Assembly (NCBI GenBank): GCA_012961745.1
Contig: DTYT01000041.1
Coordinates: 1-33,372 of the forward strand
Source of the DNA: Kiritimatiellia bacterium
GTDB lineage: Bacteria; Verrucomicrobiota; Kiritimatiellia; B70-G9
Reading direction: 5' to 3'
DNA length: 33,372 bases
In this document: positions 1 through 8,778 of the stretch, piece after piece
Layout: each line of letters begins with the position of its first letter
Numbering within the stretch: position 1 is the stretch's first letter
The notes under the pieces: generated by a model
The model's database searches: none
What the model saw: the letters and a program-made list of their open reading frames with translations, nothing else
Told to the model about the DNA's origin: nothing
Program-made: the position numbers and the translations under genes

Positions 1-1030
1 CTTCCCCGGCAGCGGGACCGATTACCCGGTCGCCCCCGGCGAATTCGTGGTCATTGCGGCGGACGCAGACAGCTCCGACGGCTTCGCTCCCGACCTGGGG
101 GTGTTGGCCGACTGGGAATGCTATGCCGGATCGGGGGACTTCGACAATCCCACGGTACCCAATTTGATTCTGGTGAGCGGCCAGCGAGATTTCAGCCTGT
201 ACCCGGGCGGGGACAACGTGATTCTGGCGGACGGATCAGACACTAATGCACCGATCGATGCCGGGACCATCATCGACGCGGTGAATTTCGCAGGAGGAGG
301 CGGGGAACTGGCATCTCTCTCCCCCGGTGCCGGTGACCATGATCCCTCTGTTTCGGCCCCCGTCGGAAAATCAATCAATCGCTGTCCCGATGGGTGGGAT
401 ACCGACTATTCCTCAAGCGATGATTTCTTTCCGCGCGATCTCACCCCCGGCCTTACCAACGATTGTGAGATCCAATCGGTGCTGTCCGTCGAGGATGCCA
501 CCGTGACGGAAGGAGATTCCGCCTCCACCTCGGCTGTTTTCCGGCTCTACCTTTCGGAGTCGGCCACCGCTACCGTAAGCGTTGAGTATTCTACATCGCC
601 GGGCACAGCTTCGGCGGGAATCGACTACTCTCCCGCCGCAGGCACGGTGTCTTTCCTTCCCGGAGTTACTGAACAGACCGTCTCGGTTGCGGTATACGGC
701 GATACTAACCGGGAAGACCATGAGAGTTTCTACCTCCACTTGAGTAATGCGGTAAACGCTGTGCTAGGCGACAATCTGGCCGTGGGGACGATCCGCGACG
801 ACGACGGTTTCCTGATCGTTTCCATCAGCGCGTGTGAGACCCAAGCGTGGATAACCTGGGAATCGTGGAGCGGCAGGACTTACCGCTTGGAATATTCGCC
901 CCAATTGAGCAACCCGGTGTGGAATGCGCTGGGCGACACGGTCACCGCCACGGGTGCTACGGCATCCGCCCAAGATTCCACCATTTCCAACGTGCAGCAG
1001 CGGTTCTACCGGATATCCAAGCTGGACTAG
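1..1030 (+). CDS. Secreted lamin-tail/Calx-beta domain protein, 5'-truncated by window edge
   Basis: The reading frame is open from base 2, so the N-terminus lies outside the window; the first in-window start-like codon is at 47. The first 150 or so residues are rich in G, D and P and resemble a lamin-tail (LTD) beta-sandwich (VAPGEFVVIAADAD..., then GGDNVILADGSD...). A Calx-beta domain follows (about residues 160-270 of the visible part), with the typical SVEDATVTEGD opening and the EDHESFYLHLSNA and GTIRDDD closing motifs. The last 70 residues (YRLEYSPQLSNPVWNALG... QRFYRISKLD) match a tail seen on many secreted proteins of Verrucomicrobiota/Kiritimatiellota. It is probably an extracellular or surface protein involved in calcium-dependent adhesion, but its real function is unknown. 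It ends in TAG at 1028-1030. No catalytic domain is visible. Confidence 0.85.
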   Translation, partial: FPGSGTDYPVAPGEFVVIAADADSSDGFAPDLGVLADWECYAGSGDFDNPTVPNLILVSGQRDFSLYPGGDNVILADGSDTNAPIDAGTIIDAVNFAGGGGELASLSPGAGDHDPSVSAPVGKSINRCPDGWDTDYSSSDDFFPRDLTPGLTNDCEIQSVLSVEDATVTEGDSASTSAVFRLYLSESATATVSVEYSTSPGTASAGIDYSPAAGTVSFLPGVTEQTVSVAVYGDTNREDHESFYLHLSNAVNAVLGDNLAVGTIRDDDGFLIVSISACETQAWITWESWSGRTYRLEYSPQLSNPVWNALGDTVTATGATASAQDSTISNVQQRFYRISKLD

Positions 1031-1124
1031 GCCCGAGATAATATCTTGACGGCGGCGGGGCTGTTTCGGGTTGCTGAAACGGTCGTCACTCCCACCGGAC
1101 GGGGGGAGACCCGCCGGGTATAGG

Positions 1125-1153
1125 TTGACTGCATCTCACCCGTGCGCTTAATT
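1125..1153 (+). promoter_or_regulatory. Candidate sigma70 promoter for the phoH operon
   Basis: TTGACT at 1125-1130 is followed 17 bp later by TTAATT (1148-1153) in a locally AT-rich patch. It is the best match in the 275 bp gap between the Calx-beta gene and phoH, but the -10 element is weak. The same gap holds a small stem-loop, CAGGAG at 1224-1229 with CTCCTG at 1240-1245. No other gene was seen in the gap; a 16-codon ATG frame at 1232 has no convincing ribosome site. Confidence 0.3.
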
Positions 1154-1305
1154 AGATACGTGAATAGCTGTGGTGAAGCAGCGTGCAACTACGGAGCCAC
1201 ATACGGTAACATATCTTCGCGGGCAGGAGGCATGCATCACTCCTGGTGCGATGTTGCCCCGGCCGATTTCCACGGGCACTGAAACCCAACCAAAGGTTCC
1301 ACACA

Positions 1306-2310
1306 ATGGGGGAAGAAATCATCCACTTCAACAATCGCCGCGAGGCTCAAGATCTCACTGCCGGTGGCCCGGAGTTCCTGCGGCTCATCGCGCGGGCATT
1401 CGACATCCGTATAACCGCGCGTGACATGTGGGTAAAACTGGGGGGGACGGATGAGCGCGTCCGGAAAGCCGCGGAGTTCTTCCAGATTCTGAGAGACATC
1501 CGCGACCGGGGCGCCCGGTTGGGTGAACACGGGTTGCGCTATGCATTACGCGCCTACCAGCAGGGCCGGGGAGAAGAACTCCGGCAGCTTTACTCGGTCA
1601 GAATAGATGTCGCTCCCGGCCGACCCCCCGTCTTCCCGCGGACTTTCGGCCAGCGCGATTACGTCCAGGCCATAATGACCCGCGACATCACTTTCGGCAT
1701 TGGTCCCGCCGGCACAGGCAAGACCTATCTGGCGATGGCCATGGCCGTATCCTATCTGTTGAAGGGCGACGTAAGCCGGATCATTCTGACGCGGCCCGCC
1801 ATCGAGGCGGGGGAGGCACTGGGGTATCTTCCCGGGGACATGTATCAGAAGGTTCTGCCCTATCTGCGCCCGCTCTATGACGCACTCTATGACATGATGT
1901 CACCCGACGACATTGAACGCAACATGGATCGCGGAGTGATCGAAGTCGCCCCGCTTGCATACATGCGCGGGCGTACACTGAATCACGCCTTTGTAATCCT
2001 CGACGAGGCACAGAATACCACCTCTGAACAGATGTTGATGTTCCTTACACGATTGGGATTTGATTCCCAGTGTGTCATCACCGGCGATTTGACCCAAGTG
2101 GATCTTCCGCCCAGCAAGGCTTCCGGACTGGTGGAGGCGCGCCGGATTTTGAGCAACATCGAAGGTATCGCTTTCGCAGAGCTGACCGATGCCGACGTGG
2201 TCCGCCACTCACTGGTTCAGAAAGTCATCCAGGCTTATCGTGAGGATCGGCTCCAGACCCGCGGCCCCACCCCAGACCGGGCAGCCGACGCCCTGGAACC
2301 GACGGCATGA
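1306..2310 (+). CDS. phoH: PhoH family ATPase
   Basis: This is a 334-residue PhoH-family P-loop ATPase (cytoplasmic, RNA-metabolism associated; its exact substrate in bacteria is unsettled). The Walker A motif GPAGTGKT is at residues 133-140 and the Walker B motif FVILDEAQN at about 229-237. The family signatures ILTRPAIEAGE.LGYLPGD and PYLRPLYDAL are intact, as is the C-terminal ITGDLTQVDLP sensor region. The ATG at 1306 (MGEEIIHFNN) was preferred over an upstream frame extension starting at 1246 because it matches normal PhoH N-termini and has a weak AAAGG nine bases upstream. It overlaps the next gene by ATGA. The order phoH - pgpH - ybeY is a widely conserved operon, which supports all three calls. 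Confidence 0.95.
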   Translation: MGEEIIHFNNRREAQDLTAGGPEFLRLIARAFDIRITARDMWVKLGGTDERVRKAAEFFQILRDIRDRGARLGEHGLRYALRAYQQGRGEELRQLYSVRIDVAPGRPPVFPRTFGQRDYVQAIMTRDITFGIGPAGTGKTYLAMAMAVSYLLKGDVSRIILTRPAIEAGEALGYLPGDMYQKVLPYLRPLYDALYDMMSPDDIERNMDRGVIEVAPLAYMRGRTLNHAFVILDEAQNTTSEQMLMFLTRLGFDSQCVITGDLTQVDLPPSKASGLVEARRILSNIEGIAFAELTDADVVRHSLVQKVIQAYREDRLQTRGPTPDRAADALEPTA

Positions 2311-4634
2311 ATAACATCGTCTCCAAAGCTCGCACCCGAAGGGCCAGGGAGAAGGACCGGGCGGAGCGGCAGCGCATACGTCCCAGAAGCAGGAATGTAG
2401 TCCTGTTCACCCTCATCGGCACGGCCCTGTGGATGACAACAGTGGTACTGTTGCTTACTGCGCAGCGTCTGCCCCGCTACGTGGTCGGTTCCACGGCCCG
2501 AAACACGGTGATTTGCTCGGTGCCTTTCACGACTGAAGATGCCGCCACCACACGTCTGAAGCGTATCCAGGCAGCCGAATCGGTCCCTCCGGTGTTCCGG
2601 CTAGACAACTCTCCTGCAACAGCGGCCCGCGGTGCCCTGGCGGAACTGCTGGATGGCGCTGGCACCAACCGAGCTGAGGGGGAGACTCTACGCAAGCTGC
2701 AGGAGCAGCTGGCGGCCGCCGGAGTCGACATCCCGCCACGGCGATTCCAGCAACTCGCCCTTTCTGTTGACCGGGCTGCCTTTCTCGATGCTTACGAAGC
2801 CGCGCTCCGCAGAGTCCTTTCGCAGGGCATAGTCCCTGCCGAGGCTCGCGAAAGCCGCTTTCATAACCTGGCGGTGCACGACACCATTATTCTGGAAAGC
2901 ACTTCGGGAACCGTCACTACCAAGGTATCCCGGCTCTTAGTCCCCCGGGAAGCCGCCCAGGAGGCGGCACGCCGGTTCCGGGCACTGTACCGGACGGGCA
3001 AGTTCAATCTTAAGGATTTGACGGCACTGTTCAGACCCTGGTCAGTCCCCAACGTGACCTACTCCGCGGGACGGAGCCAGCAACTCCGGAAAGCAGCCGA
3101 GGAAAGGGTGAAACCGGTTCGGATCACCGTCGAGCGCGGGGCGCCCATAGTCACGGCCGGCGATGTGATCACGCCCGAAATCCAGGAGCGCCTGGTGCTG
3201 CACGACAGGCTCCTGCAGCAGGCCCGGAGCACATCCGACCGCCTCCGTTCCCGACTGGGCGAGCTGGTCGTGCTGCTGTTGTTCCTGATCATCTCGAGCG
3301 GAATACTCCTGGTCTGCCGGCCCCCAACGTTCAATTCACTCCGGGAACTGGCCTTTCTGGCGACGGTATGCGCGCTTACACTGCTTCTGACCGCAGCGGT
3401 GCTCTTCCTCCTGCAGCACTTCCCCGCAATCCAAGGCGTTCTGCTGGCAGCGGCTCTGCCGGTGGCTCTGGCCTCATTCCTGGTGACCATATTCATGGGC
3501 GGGGCCGCGGCGCTGGCGGCCGGGGTGTGGACCAGCGCGGCTGCGGCCATGATGGCCGGGCGGCCGTTTGATGTGTTCGCTTCCGGACTGCTGGCGACAG
3601 TAGTCGCTGCGACCAGCGCACGCGGGGTACACCGCCGGGCGCGGCTCTTTGCGGTGGGACTGTGGATAGGGGCCGCCGGTGCCGTCTCGGCGACCGCGCT
3701 CGGCCTGGCGTATTGCGTCCCGGTTTCCAGCGTGTTTCCTTCCGCCGCCCTTGCCTTGGGCAGCGGGTTGCTTACCGCGGCCCTGGTACTGATCCTGATC
3801 CCGGTATTTGAGAGTATCTTCCGCCTGACCACGGATATAGCTCTCCTGGAACTCTCCGACCTGGGGCATCCATTGCTCAAGAGGCTGGCGGTGGAAGCCC
3901 CGGGTACCTACCACCATTCCCTCATGGTCGCCAATCTGGCAGAGGCGGCGGCCCATGAGATCGGGGCGAACCCCCTACTCGCCCGCGTGGCGGCCTACTA
4001 TCACGATATCGGGAAGTTGACCAAGCCGGAATTCTTCACCGAAAACTTCCAGATGCGGTCTAATCCGCATGATGATCTGGCACCCAGCATGAGCGCTCTG
4101 GTGATTGCCTCGCATGTTAAGGAAGGGGTTTCCCTGGCCCGGCGTCACAGGTTGCCCCCGATCATCCTGGACGCGATCGAACAACACCACGGAACCAGCA
4201 TGATCTCTTTCTTCTACCAGCGCGCCCGGCAGCAGCAGGAACAGGCCGGAGCCCCTCGCCACCAGCGGCCGGTGGAAGAGAAGGATTACCGCTATCCCGG
4301 ACCGCTGCCGTGTTCCCGGGAAATGGCCATCATCGCACTCGCCGACGCGGTGGAAGCCGCCTCACGCACCCTCGAAAAACCCACTGCTTCGCGTATAGAA
4401 AACCTAGTGCACGAAATTATCCAGAAGAAGCTGCTGGACGGACAGCTCGACCAATCGCAGCTGACCCTGAGAGATCTGGCTACGATTCGGCGCGTTTTCA
4501 CCTTCACCTTGACCAATATGCTGCACGAGCGGATACAGTATCCCGAACATGAGACTGAGCGTGAAAGACTGGCAGAAGAACCATCCGCTGGACCGGGGCA
4601 AGGTAAGGGAACTCGCACAAGCCCTGGCGAATGA
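2307..4634 (+). CDS. pgpH: PgpH/YqfF-type membrane HD-domain phosphohydrolase (7TM-HD)
   Basis: This 775-residue membrane protein has one N-terminal TM segment (about residues 30-52), a roughly 260-residue extracytoplasmic 7TMR-HDED-type domain, a block of hydrophobic helices (about 315-507) and a cytoplasmic HD domain. The HD domain shows GTYHHS near residue 531, the metal-binding pair in YYHDIGK (H566-D567) and a later EQHHG. Characterised members (PgpH) hydrolyse c-di-AMP to pApA. The same activity here is inferred from the architecture and the phoH/ybeY neighbourhood. The start ATG overlaps the phoH stop (ATGA), and the gene's last 86 bp overlap ybeY. The C-terminal tail (SAGPGQGKGTRTSPGE) lies within that overlap. 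Confidence 0.93.
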   Translation: MNNIVSKARTRRAREKDRAERQRIRPRSRNVVLFTLIGTALWMTTVVLLLTAQRLPRYVVGSTARNTVICSVPFTTEDAATTRLKRIQAAESVPPVFRLDNSPATAARGALAELLDGAGTNRAEGETLRKLQEQLAAAGVDIPPRRFQQLALSVDRAAFLDAYEAALRRVLSQGIVPAEARESRFHNLAVHDTIILESTSGTVTTKVSRLLVPREAAQEAARRFRALYRTGKFNLKDLTALFRPWSVPNVTYSAGRSQQLRKAAEERVKPVRITVERGAPIVTAGDVITPEIQERLVLHDRLLQQARSTSDRLRSRLGELVVLLLFLIISSGILLVCRPPTFNSLRELAFLATVCALTLLLTAAVLFLLQHFPAIQGVLLAAALPVALASFLVTIFMGGAAALAAGVWTSAAAAMMAGRPFDVFASGLLATVVAATSARGVHRRARLFAVGLWIGAAGAVSATALGLAYCVPVSSVFPSAALALGSGLLTAALVLILIPVFESIFRLTTDIALLELSDLGHPLLKRLAVEAPGTYHHSLMVANLAEAAAHEIGANPLLARVAAYYHDIGKLTKPEFFTENFQMRSNPHDDLAPSMSALVIASHVKEGVSLARRHRLPPIILDAIEQHHGTSMISFFYQRARQQQEQAGAPRHQRPVEEKDYRYPGPLPCSREMAIIALADAVEAASRTLEKPTASRIENLVHEIIQKKLLDGQLDQSQLTLRDLATIRRVFTFTLTNMLHERIQYPEHETERERLAEEPSAGPGQGKGTRTSPGE

Positions 4635-5061
4635 AATTCACCGGCGTTACATGCCTGGCGGCAACTGGGGAGAACTGACGGTGACGATTACTGGTGATTG
4701 GGGGATCGCCCGGATGAACCGCCGGTATCTCGGACGGGACGGACCCACCGACGTGATCGCCTTCGGTTACCGGCCGATTCCGGGCGGATCAACCGCGATC
4801 GACGGAGACATCATTGTGAACGTTGAACGCGCCGTGCAGGAAGCGGAGCACCGCCGATGCAGTCCCGACCGCGAACTGGCGACTTATATTGCCCATGGAC
4901 TACTCCATCTGGCAGGGGAAGACGATGCTACCCCGGCCCAGCGCCGACGCATGCGAAGACTGGAACAGACCGTCATCAGCCGGGTGCTGGGAGGAAAGCA
5001 CAGTGTGATCGGCGCACCGGGAATCTTCCGACCGAAAGGGAAACGTGCCGCAGGAGGTTGA
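4549..5061 (+). CDS. ybeY: YbeY endoribonuclease / rRNA maturation factor
   Basis: This 170-residue YbeY-family metalloprotein acts in 16S rRNA 3'-end processing and ribosome quality control. Family signatures are the substrate strand N.RYLGRDGPTDVIAF and the metal motif HGLLHLAGEDD. The motif carries H116 and H120, but the third ligand position is Asp (D126) rather than the usual His. Asp at this position followed by a T-x-x-x-R-x-x-M helix occurs in other YbeY proteins as far as I recall, so activity is not excluded. The ATG at 4549 lies 86 bp inside pgpH. I keep it because the first residues (MRLSVKDWQKNHPLD) match the beginning of YbeY proteins, implying translational coupling. A 30-residue basic C-terminal extension (FRPKGKRAAGG) is not typical. 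Confidence 0.92.
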   Translation: MRLSVKDWQKNHPLDRGKVRELAQALANEIHRRYMPGGNWGELTVTITGDWGIARMNRRYLGRDGPTDVIAFGYRPIPGGSTAIDGDIIVNVERAVQEAEHRRCSPDRELATYIAHGLLHLAGEDDATPAQRRRMRRLEQTVISRVLGGKHSVIGAPGIFRPKGKRAAGG

Positions 5062-6330
5062 ATGATGGTCGTCGCCATCCTTACGGCATCCCTGTCGCTG
5101 GCCGCCGCCGTGTTCTTCGGCACCCTGTTCCGCGCCTACACCTACACCGGGCGCGCACAGGCCGACCGGCTGGCCGAAAAGTATCCTGCTATGCGACGCA
5201 AGGTGGAATTCTGGGCTCCCCGCTGGGAGGAACTCTGCTCGACTCTGCAATTGCTCATGGTCGCTTCCCGTCTTCTTTTCGTTATTGCTGCCGTCCTGTT
5301 ACTGACCCGTCAGGATGTTTCTCCCTCAGTCTGGCTGGGCGCTGCAGTCGCCTTGAGCCTCTTGTGTCTGTTCCTCCTGGAGCTTCTGCCGGATGCGCTG
5401 GCTGCTGCCTTTTCCGACCGGATCTCAGCCCGGACCCTGCCTCTGACTTCCCTGGTGGCGGTATGTGTCCGTCCCCTTGCCTGGTCCTTGGCCTGCGCTG
5501 CACGACTGTTACGGCGAGCGGTGAGCTCGGGCTCTGTGGAAGAGGACCGGCCCACGCATGAAGAAGCAATCCTCTCCATGGTGGGCCCGGATCAGGACAG
5601 CGATCTGGAAGCCGAAGAAAAGCAGATCATCCGCAGCGCATTGGAATTCAGCGACACGGTGGCACGCGAGATCATGACCCCGCGGGTGGACGTAATTGGA
5701 CTGGAAGATTCCACCCGGATTTCCGAGGCAGTCTCCATCATCAGACGTACAGGCCGCTCGCGGTACCCGGTATTTCACGAGGATATGGATGACATACTGG
5801 GCGTGGTCCACGTGAAAGATCTTCTGGTTCTTCTGGGCGAGGGCAAGGGTTCTTCGCCGGTGATCAGCGCCGTGAAACCGGTGCCCTTCGTCCCCGAATC
5901 CATCCCTATCAGCGACCTGCTCCAGTTGCTCCGGTCTCAGCAGGTACAACTGGCGGTCATCGTGGACGAATACGGCGGAACCTCGGGCGTGGTCACCATT
6001 GAAGACATCCTTGAAGAACTTGTCGGTGAAATCCACGACGAATATGACGTACGCGAAGTCTCCGCGCGCCATCTACCCGATGGCTCCGTAGTCATCAGTG
6101 CCCGGACCCCGGTCTCCGAAGCCAACACCCTCGCCGCCGTTCATATTCCCGAGGGAGAAGACTACGACTCGGTGGGCGGATACATCTTCAGTGTCCTGGG
6201 ACGGATTCCGCGCGCCGGCGAAACGGTAGACGGCGAAGATTTTACCCTCACCGTGCAGGCCGCCGACCAGCGGCAGATTCATCTGGTGAGAATCACTCCG
6301 AAGCACACACCCGCATCTGCCGCAACATGA
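5062..6330 (+). CDS. CNNM/CorC-like CBS-pair membrane protein (HlyC/CorC family)
   Basis: This 422-residue protein has four hydrophobic segments (about residues 3-24, 62-82, 91-118 and 129-150) consistent with a CNNM/DUF21-type membrane domain. A cytoplasmic CBS pair (about 200-325) follows, starting at AREIMTPRVDV and containing VDEYGGTSGVVTIEDILEELVG. A CorC_HlyC transporter-associated domain lies at about 340-418 (DSVGGYIFSVLGRIPRAGE). Family members are linked to Mg2+/Co2+ efflux. The N-terminal half is weakly conserved, so ion specificity cannot be assigned. AGGAGG at 5052-5057 sits four bases before the first ATG and seven before a second, in-frame ATG at 5065, which is the better-spaced start. 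It follows ybeY with no gap and overlaps eboE by ATGA, so it belongs to the same operon. Confidence 0.9.
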   Translation: MMVVAILTASLSLAAAVFFGTLFRAYTYTGRAQADRLAEKYPAMRRKVEFWAPRWEELCSTLQLLMVASRLLFVIAAVLLLTRQDVSPSVWLGAAVALSLLCLFLLELLPDALAAAFSDRISARTLPLTSLVAVCVRPLAWSLACAARLLRRAVSSGSVEEDRPTHEEAILSMVGPDQDSDLEAEEKQIIRSALEFSDTVAREIMTPRVDVIGLEDSTRISEAVSIIRRTGRSRYPVFHEDMDDILGVVHVKDLLVLLGEGKGSSPVISAVKPVPFVPESIPISDLLQLLRSQQVQLAVIVDEYGGTSGVVTIEDILEELVGEIHDEYDVREVSARHLPDGSVVISARTPVSEANTLAAVHIPEGEDYDSVGGYIFSVLGRIPRAGETVDGEDFTLTVQAADQRQIHLVRITPKHTPASAAT

Positions 6331-7508
6331 GAATCCCTGCCAGTGGTGATCTGCACCTCACTTTCTGCCTCAACGCCTTCCCCTCCCCTCGCCCGGATGA
6401 CCTGGGACAATACTTCAACCAAGTGCTTCTGCCGATACGGGATCTGTCGGGATGCCAAGACAACCTTGGATGGGGCCTGTGGCTGGACCGGCGATCGGCG
6501 GCCCGACTCGCCGATCCCGTCCGGTCAGCGGCGTTCTGTGCCGGCCTGGCTCGGCATCAATTCTACCTCTTCACGCTGAACGGGTTCCCATACGGTGCGT
6601 TCCACGACTCCCGGATCAAGGAAAAGGTGTTCTATCCGGACTGGACCTCGCCGGAACGCCTGCATTACACACTGGAACTTGCCCGTGTACTCGGTACCTG
6701 TTCTCCACCGGACCGGTTGGGGAGTATCAGCACAGTGCCGCTGGGTGAACGCGCGGCGTTCCACTGCGACCATAAACGACGGCAGGCTGCCGGGATGCTG
6801 GTCCGGGCGGTCGCCGAGCTCGACTCTCTCCGTAAGACTCGCGGCATAACGGTCGTGCTGGCCTTGGAGCCCGAACCCGGAGCAGCCCTCGAAACCGGTG
6901 CCGAAGCCAGCGACTTCATTGAGAAAGTCCTCCTGCCGGAGGCCTCCGTGACAGATGCCGGCTTTGACGATCAGACCGTACTGCGTCACATCGGCATCTG
7001 CGTGGACCTCGCACATGCGGCTGTCATGGAAGAGTCCGTCATGGACCTTGCCGCCGAATGTCACCGGAGAAACATCCGCATCGCCAAGGTCCACATTAGT
7101 GCCGCTGTGTCGTTCCGTCCCACCCGGAGTGCACTGGAGCAGATGCACTTGCTGGCGGATCCGGTTTACCTTCATCAGCTCCGAGCCCGGCTCCCCGACG
7201 GTGGTATCGCCGCATGGCGTGATCTTCCGGATGCCCTCAGGGATCCCCGGCTGCTGGAATGTGACCAGGCGCGGATACATTTTCACGTTCCCCTGACCTG
7301 GCAAGGATCCGGTGATCTCCGTCCGGTGGCGGGTATACCCCCTCCGGAGATCGTGCAAGCCGTGGTCACGGCGGGCTGCCGGCACTTCGAGGTGGAAACC
7401 TACACCTATGCGGTATTGCCCCCCGAGTTGCGCCCTCAATCACCGATATCCGCGGCAGCCGCCGAACTAAGAACGGCCGCCAACCATCTCAAGGGGTACT
7501 ACCACTGA
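6327..7508 (+). CDS. eboE: EboE-like sugar isomerase/TIM-barrel protein
   Basis: This 393-residue protein resembles the EboE family ('metabolite traffic protein', sugar phosphate isomerase/epimerase-like TIM barrel). Recognisable segments are GDLHLTFCLNAFPSP at the N-terminus, LNGFPYGAFH, the YPDWTSPERL stretch, GSISTVPLG, VLALEPEPG, GICVDLAHAAV and AKVHISAAV. The acidic and His residues in these are typical metal/substrate positions of the isomerase barrel. In characterised eboABCDEF clusters the proteins move terpenoid or pigment precursors toward the periplasm. None of the other ebo genes is in this window, so the role is open. It is translationally coupled (ATGA) to the upstream CNNM gene and ends 18 bp before convergent aroC. 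Confidence is high for the fold and moderate for the eboE name. Confidence 0.78.
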   Translation: MRIPASGDLHLTFCLNAFPSPRPDDLGQYFNQVLLPIRDLSGCQDNLGWGLWLDRRSAARLADPVRSAAFCAGLARHQFYLFTLNGFPYGAFHDSRIKEKVFYPDWTSPERLHYTLELARVLGTCSPPDRLGSISTVPLGERAAFHCDHKRRQAAGMLVRAVAELDSLRKTRGITVVLALEPEPGAALETGAEASDFIEKVLLPEASVTDAGFDDQTVLRHIGICVDLAHAAVMEESVMDLAAECHRRNIRIAKVHISAAVSFRPTRSALEQMHLLADPVYLHQLRARLPDGGIAAWRDLPDALRDPRLLECDQARIHFHVPLTWQGSGDLRPVAGIPPPEIVQAVVTAGCRHFEVETYTYAVLPPELRPQSPISAAAAELRTAANHLKGYYH

Positions 7509-7524
7509 ATATGCCGGCCGGCGT

Positions 7525-7562
7525 CTTCAGGAGGCGGAACTCCGTTGCCGGCTCTCCTGAAG
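7525..7562. terminator. Inverted repeat between convergent eboE and aroC
   Basis: CTTCAGGAG (7525-7533) is repeated as its exact reverse complement CTCCTGAAG (7554-7562), with a 20-nt loop that itself contains a CGGA/TCCG hairpin. It overlaps the 3' end of aroC and lies just after the eboE stop. No T-tract follows on either strand, so it may be a weak bidirectional or Rho-assisted end, or simply structure within the coding end. Confidence 0.35.
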
Positions 7563-8621
7563 CATCGCAAGATCTGCGAGAACCAGAGCCGCCATGGCTT
7601 CGACCACGGGCACTGCCCGTGGGACGATACAGGGGTCGTGGCGCCCCTTCAGGATCAGCTCGCGTTCACGCCCCTCGTAATCCGCGGTTTTTTGGGGCAG
7701 GCGGATGCTGGCGGGCGGCTTGAAGGCCACTCGAAAGTAGATATCCTCGCCGTTGGTAATGCCACCCTGAACCCCGCCGCTGAAATTGCTCAACGTCCCG
7801 AGCCGTTGCCCCTTGCGCACAAAAGGATCGTTGTGCTGCAACCCACGCATGAGCGCTGCTCCAAAACCGCTACCGATATCAAAACCACGCGCCGCCGGGA
7901 TAGAAAGCATGGCCTGCGCCAGAAGCGCCTCCACCTTGCCGAACACAGGCTCCCCCCAGCCCGCTGGCGCGCCCCGGCATACGCAGCTGACGATCCCTCC
8001 AATACTGTCCCCTTCCCGCTTGACCTCCCGGATCAATTCCAGCATTGCGGCCGCCGCTTCCCGGTCCGGACAGCGGACCGCGGTTGCATCCACCTCCACC
8101 CGGCTGATCCGGCTCCGGTCCGGTTCCGGCGCGGCCACCGATCCCACACGGCTTACCCAGGCTACGATCTCAACCCCGTACCGCTCACGGAGCATCTTCT
8201 CGGCGACGGCGCCCCCCGCCACGCGCCCGACCGTCTCCCGTCCGCTCGCACGGCCGCCGCCGCTCTGCGCCTGCACTCCGTATTTGACCCGATACGCGTA
8301 ATCCGCGTGCGACGGGCGCGGTATTTTGCGGACGTCTTCGTAGTCGGAAGGATTCTGATCTTTGTTCCATACCAGCAGGGCTATCGGCGTACCCAGCGTA
8401 ATGTCCCCTTCCACGCCCGACAAGATCCGGACGCGGTCCTCCTCGGATCGGGGCGTATTCGCCTCACTCTGACCCGGCCGACGCCGATCAAGTTGCGCTT
8501 GGATATCCGACGGCACCAAGCGGATACCTGGCGGACATCCCTCCACAACAGCGCCGACCGCAGGGCCGTGGGACTCTCCGAAAGTCGTTATCCTGAAAAT
8601 CCGACCCAGTATGCTACTCAC
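7527..8621 (-). CDS. aroC: Chorismate synthase
   Basis: This 364-residue chorismate synthase catalyses the last shikimate-pathway step, EPSP to chorismate, and needs reduced FMN. Visible signatures are FRITTFGESHGPAVG at the N-terminus, RRRPGQSE, the SHADYAYRVKYG loop, GGGRASGRETVGRVAGGAVAEK, GFDIGSGF and the GGVQGGITNGEDI region. The length is standard. I start at GTG 8621 (VSSILGRIF), where homology begins. The frame stays open another 18 codons upstream, but that extension has no family character. A G-rich GGGAGG lies about a dozen bases upstream and another directly against the start. It is downstream of and co-oriented with the receiver-kinase gene, separated by 157 bp. Confidence 0.97.
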   Translation of the reverse strand: MSSILGRIFRITTFGESHGPAVGAVVEGCPPGIRLVPSDIQAQLDRRRPGQSEANTPRSEEDRVRILSGVEGDITLGTPIALLVWNKDQNPSDYEDVRKIPRPSHADYAYRVKYGVQAQSGGGRASGRETVGRVAGGAVAEKMLRERYGVEIVAWVSRVGSVAAPEPDRSRISRVEVDATAVRCPDREAAAAMLELIREVKREGDSIGGIVSCVCRGAPAGWGEPVFGKVEALLAQAMLSIPAARGFDIGSGFGAALMRGLQHNDPFVRKGQRLGTLSNFSGGVQGGITNGEDIYFRVAFKPPASIRLPQKTADYEGRERELILKGRHDPCIVPRAVPVVEAMAALVLADLAMLQESRQRSSAS

Positions 8622-8778
8622 CCTCCCGTACACCTCCCGCCTGTCGAGAGTACACCGCCGCCCCGCCGCGGGCAAGCATGGGACAGGTGAGATTAGCCGA
8701 TGCGGCGCTCACGGCCCCGAAGCCTCGGAAATCGCGGTTGTCTCCGACCGCGCGGATGGGGCGCCCGGGCGGCAGCCC

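Noticed and set aside
1232..1282. 16-codon ATG frame after AGGAGG upstream of phoH
   Set aside because: The purine tract is one base from the ATG, too close, and the peptide shows no recognisable feature.
3059..3880. 273-residue minus-strand frame opposite pgpH
   Set aside because: Ala/Ser/Arg-rich antisense shadow of the membrane region of pgpH.
7545..8690. 381-residue plus-strand frame opposite aroC
   Set aside because: Antisense shadow of a clear chorismate synthase; Arg/Pro/His-rich composition and no domain.
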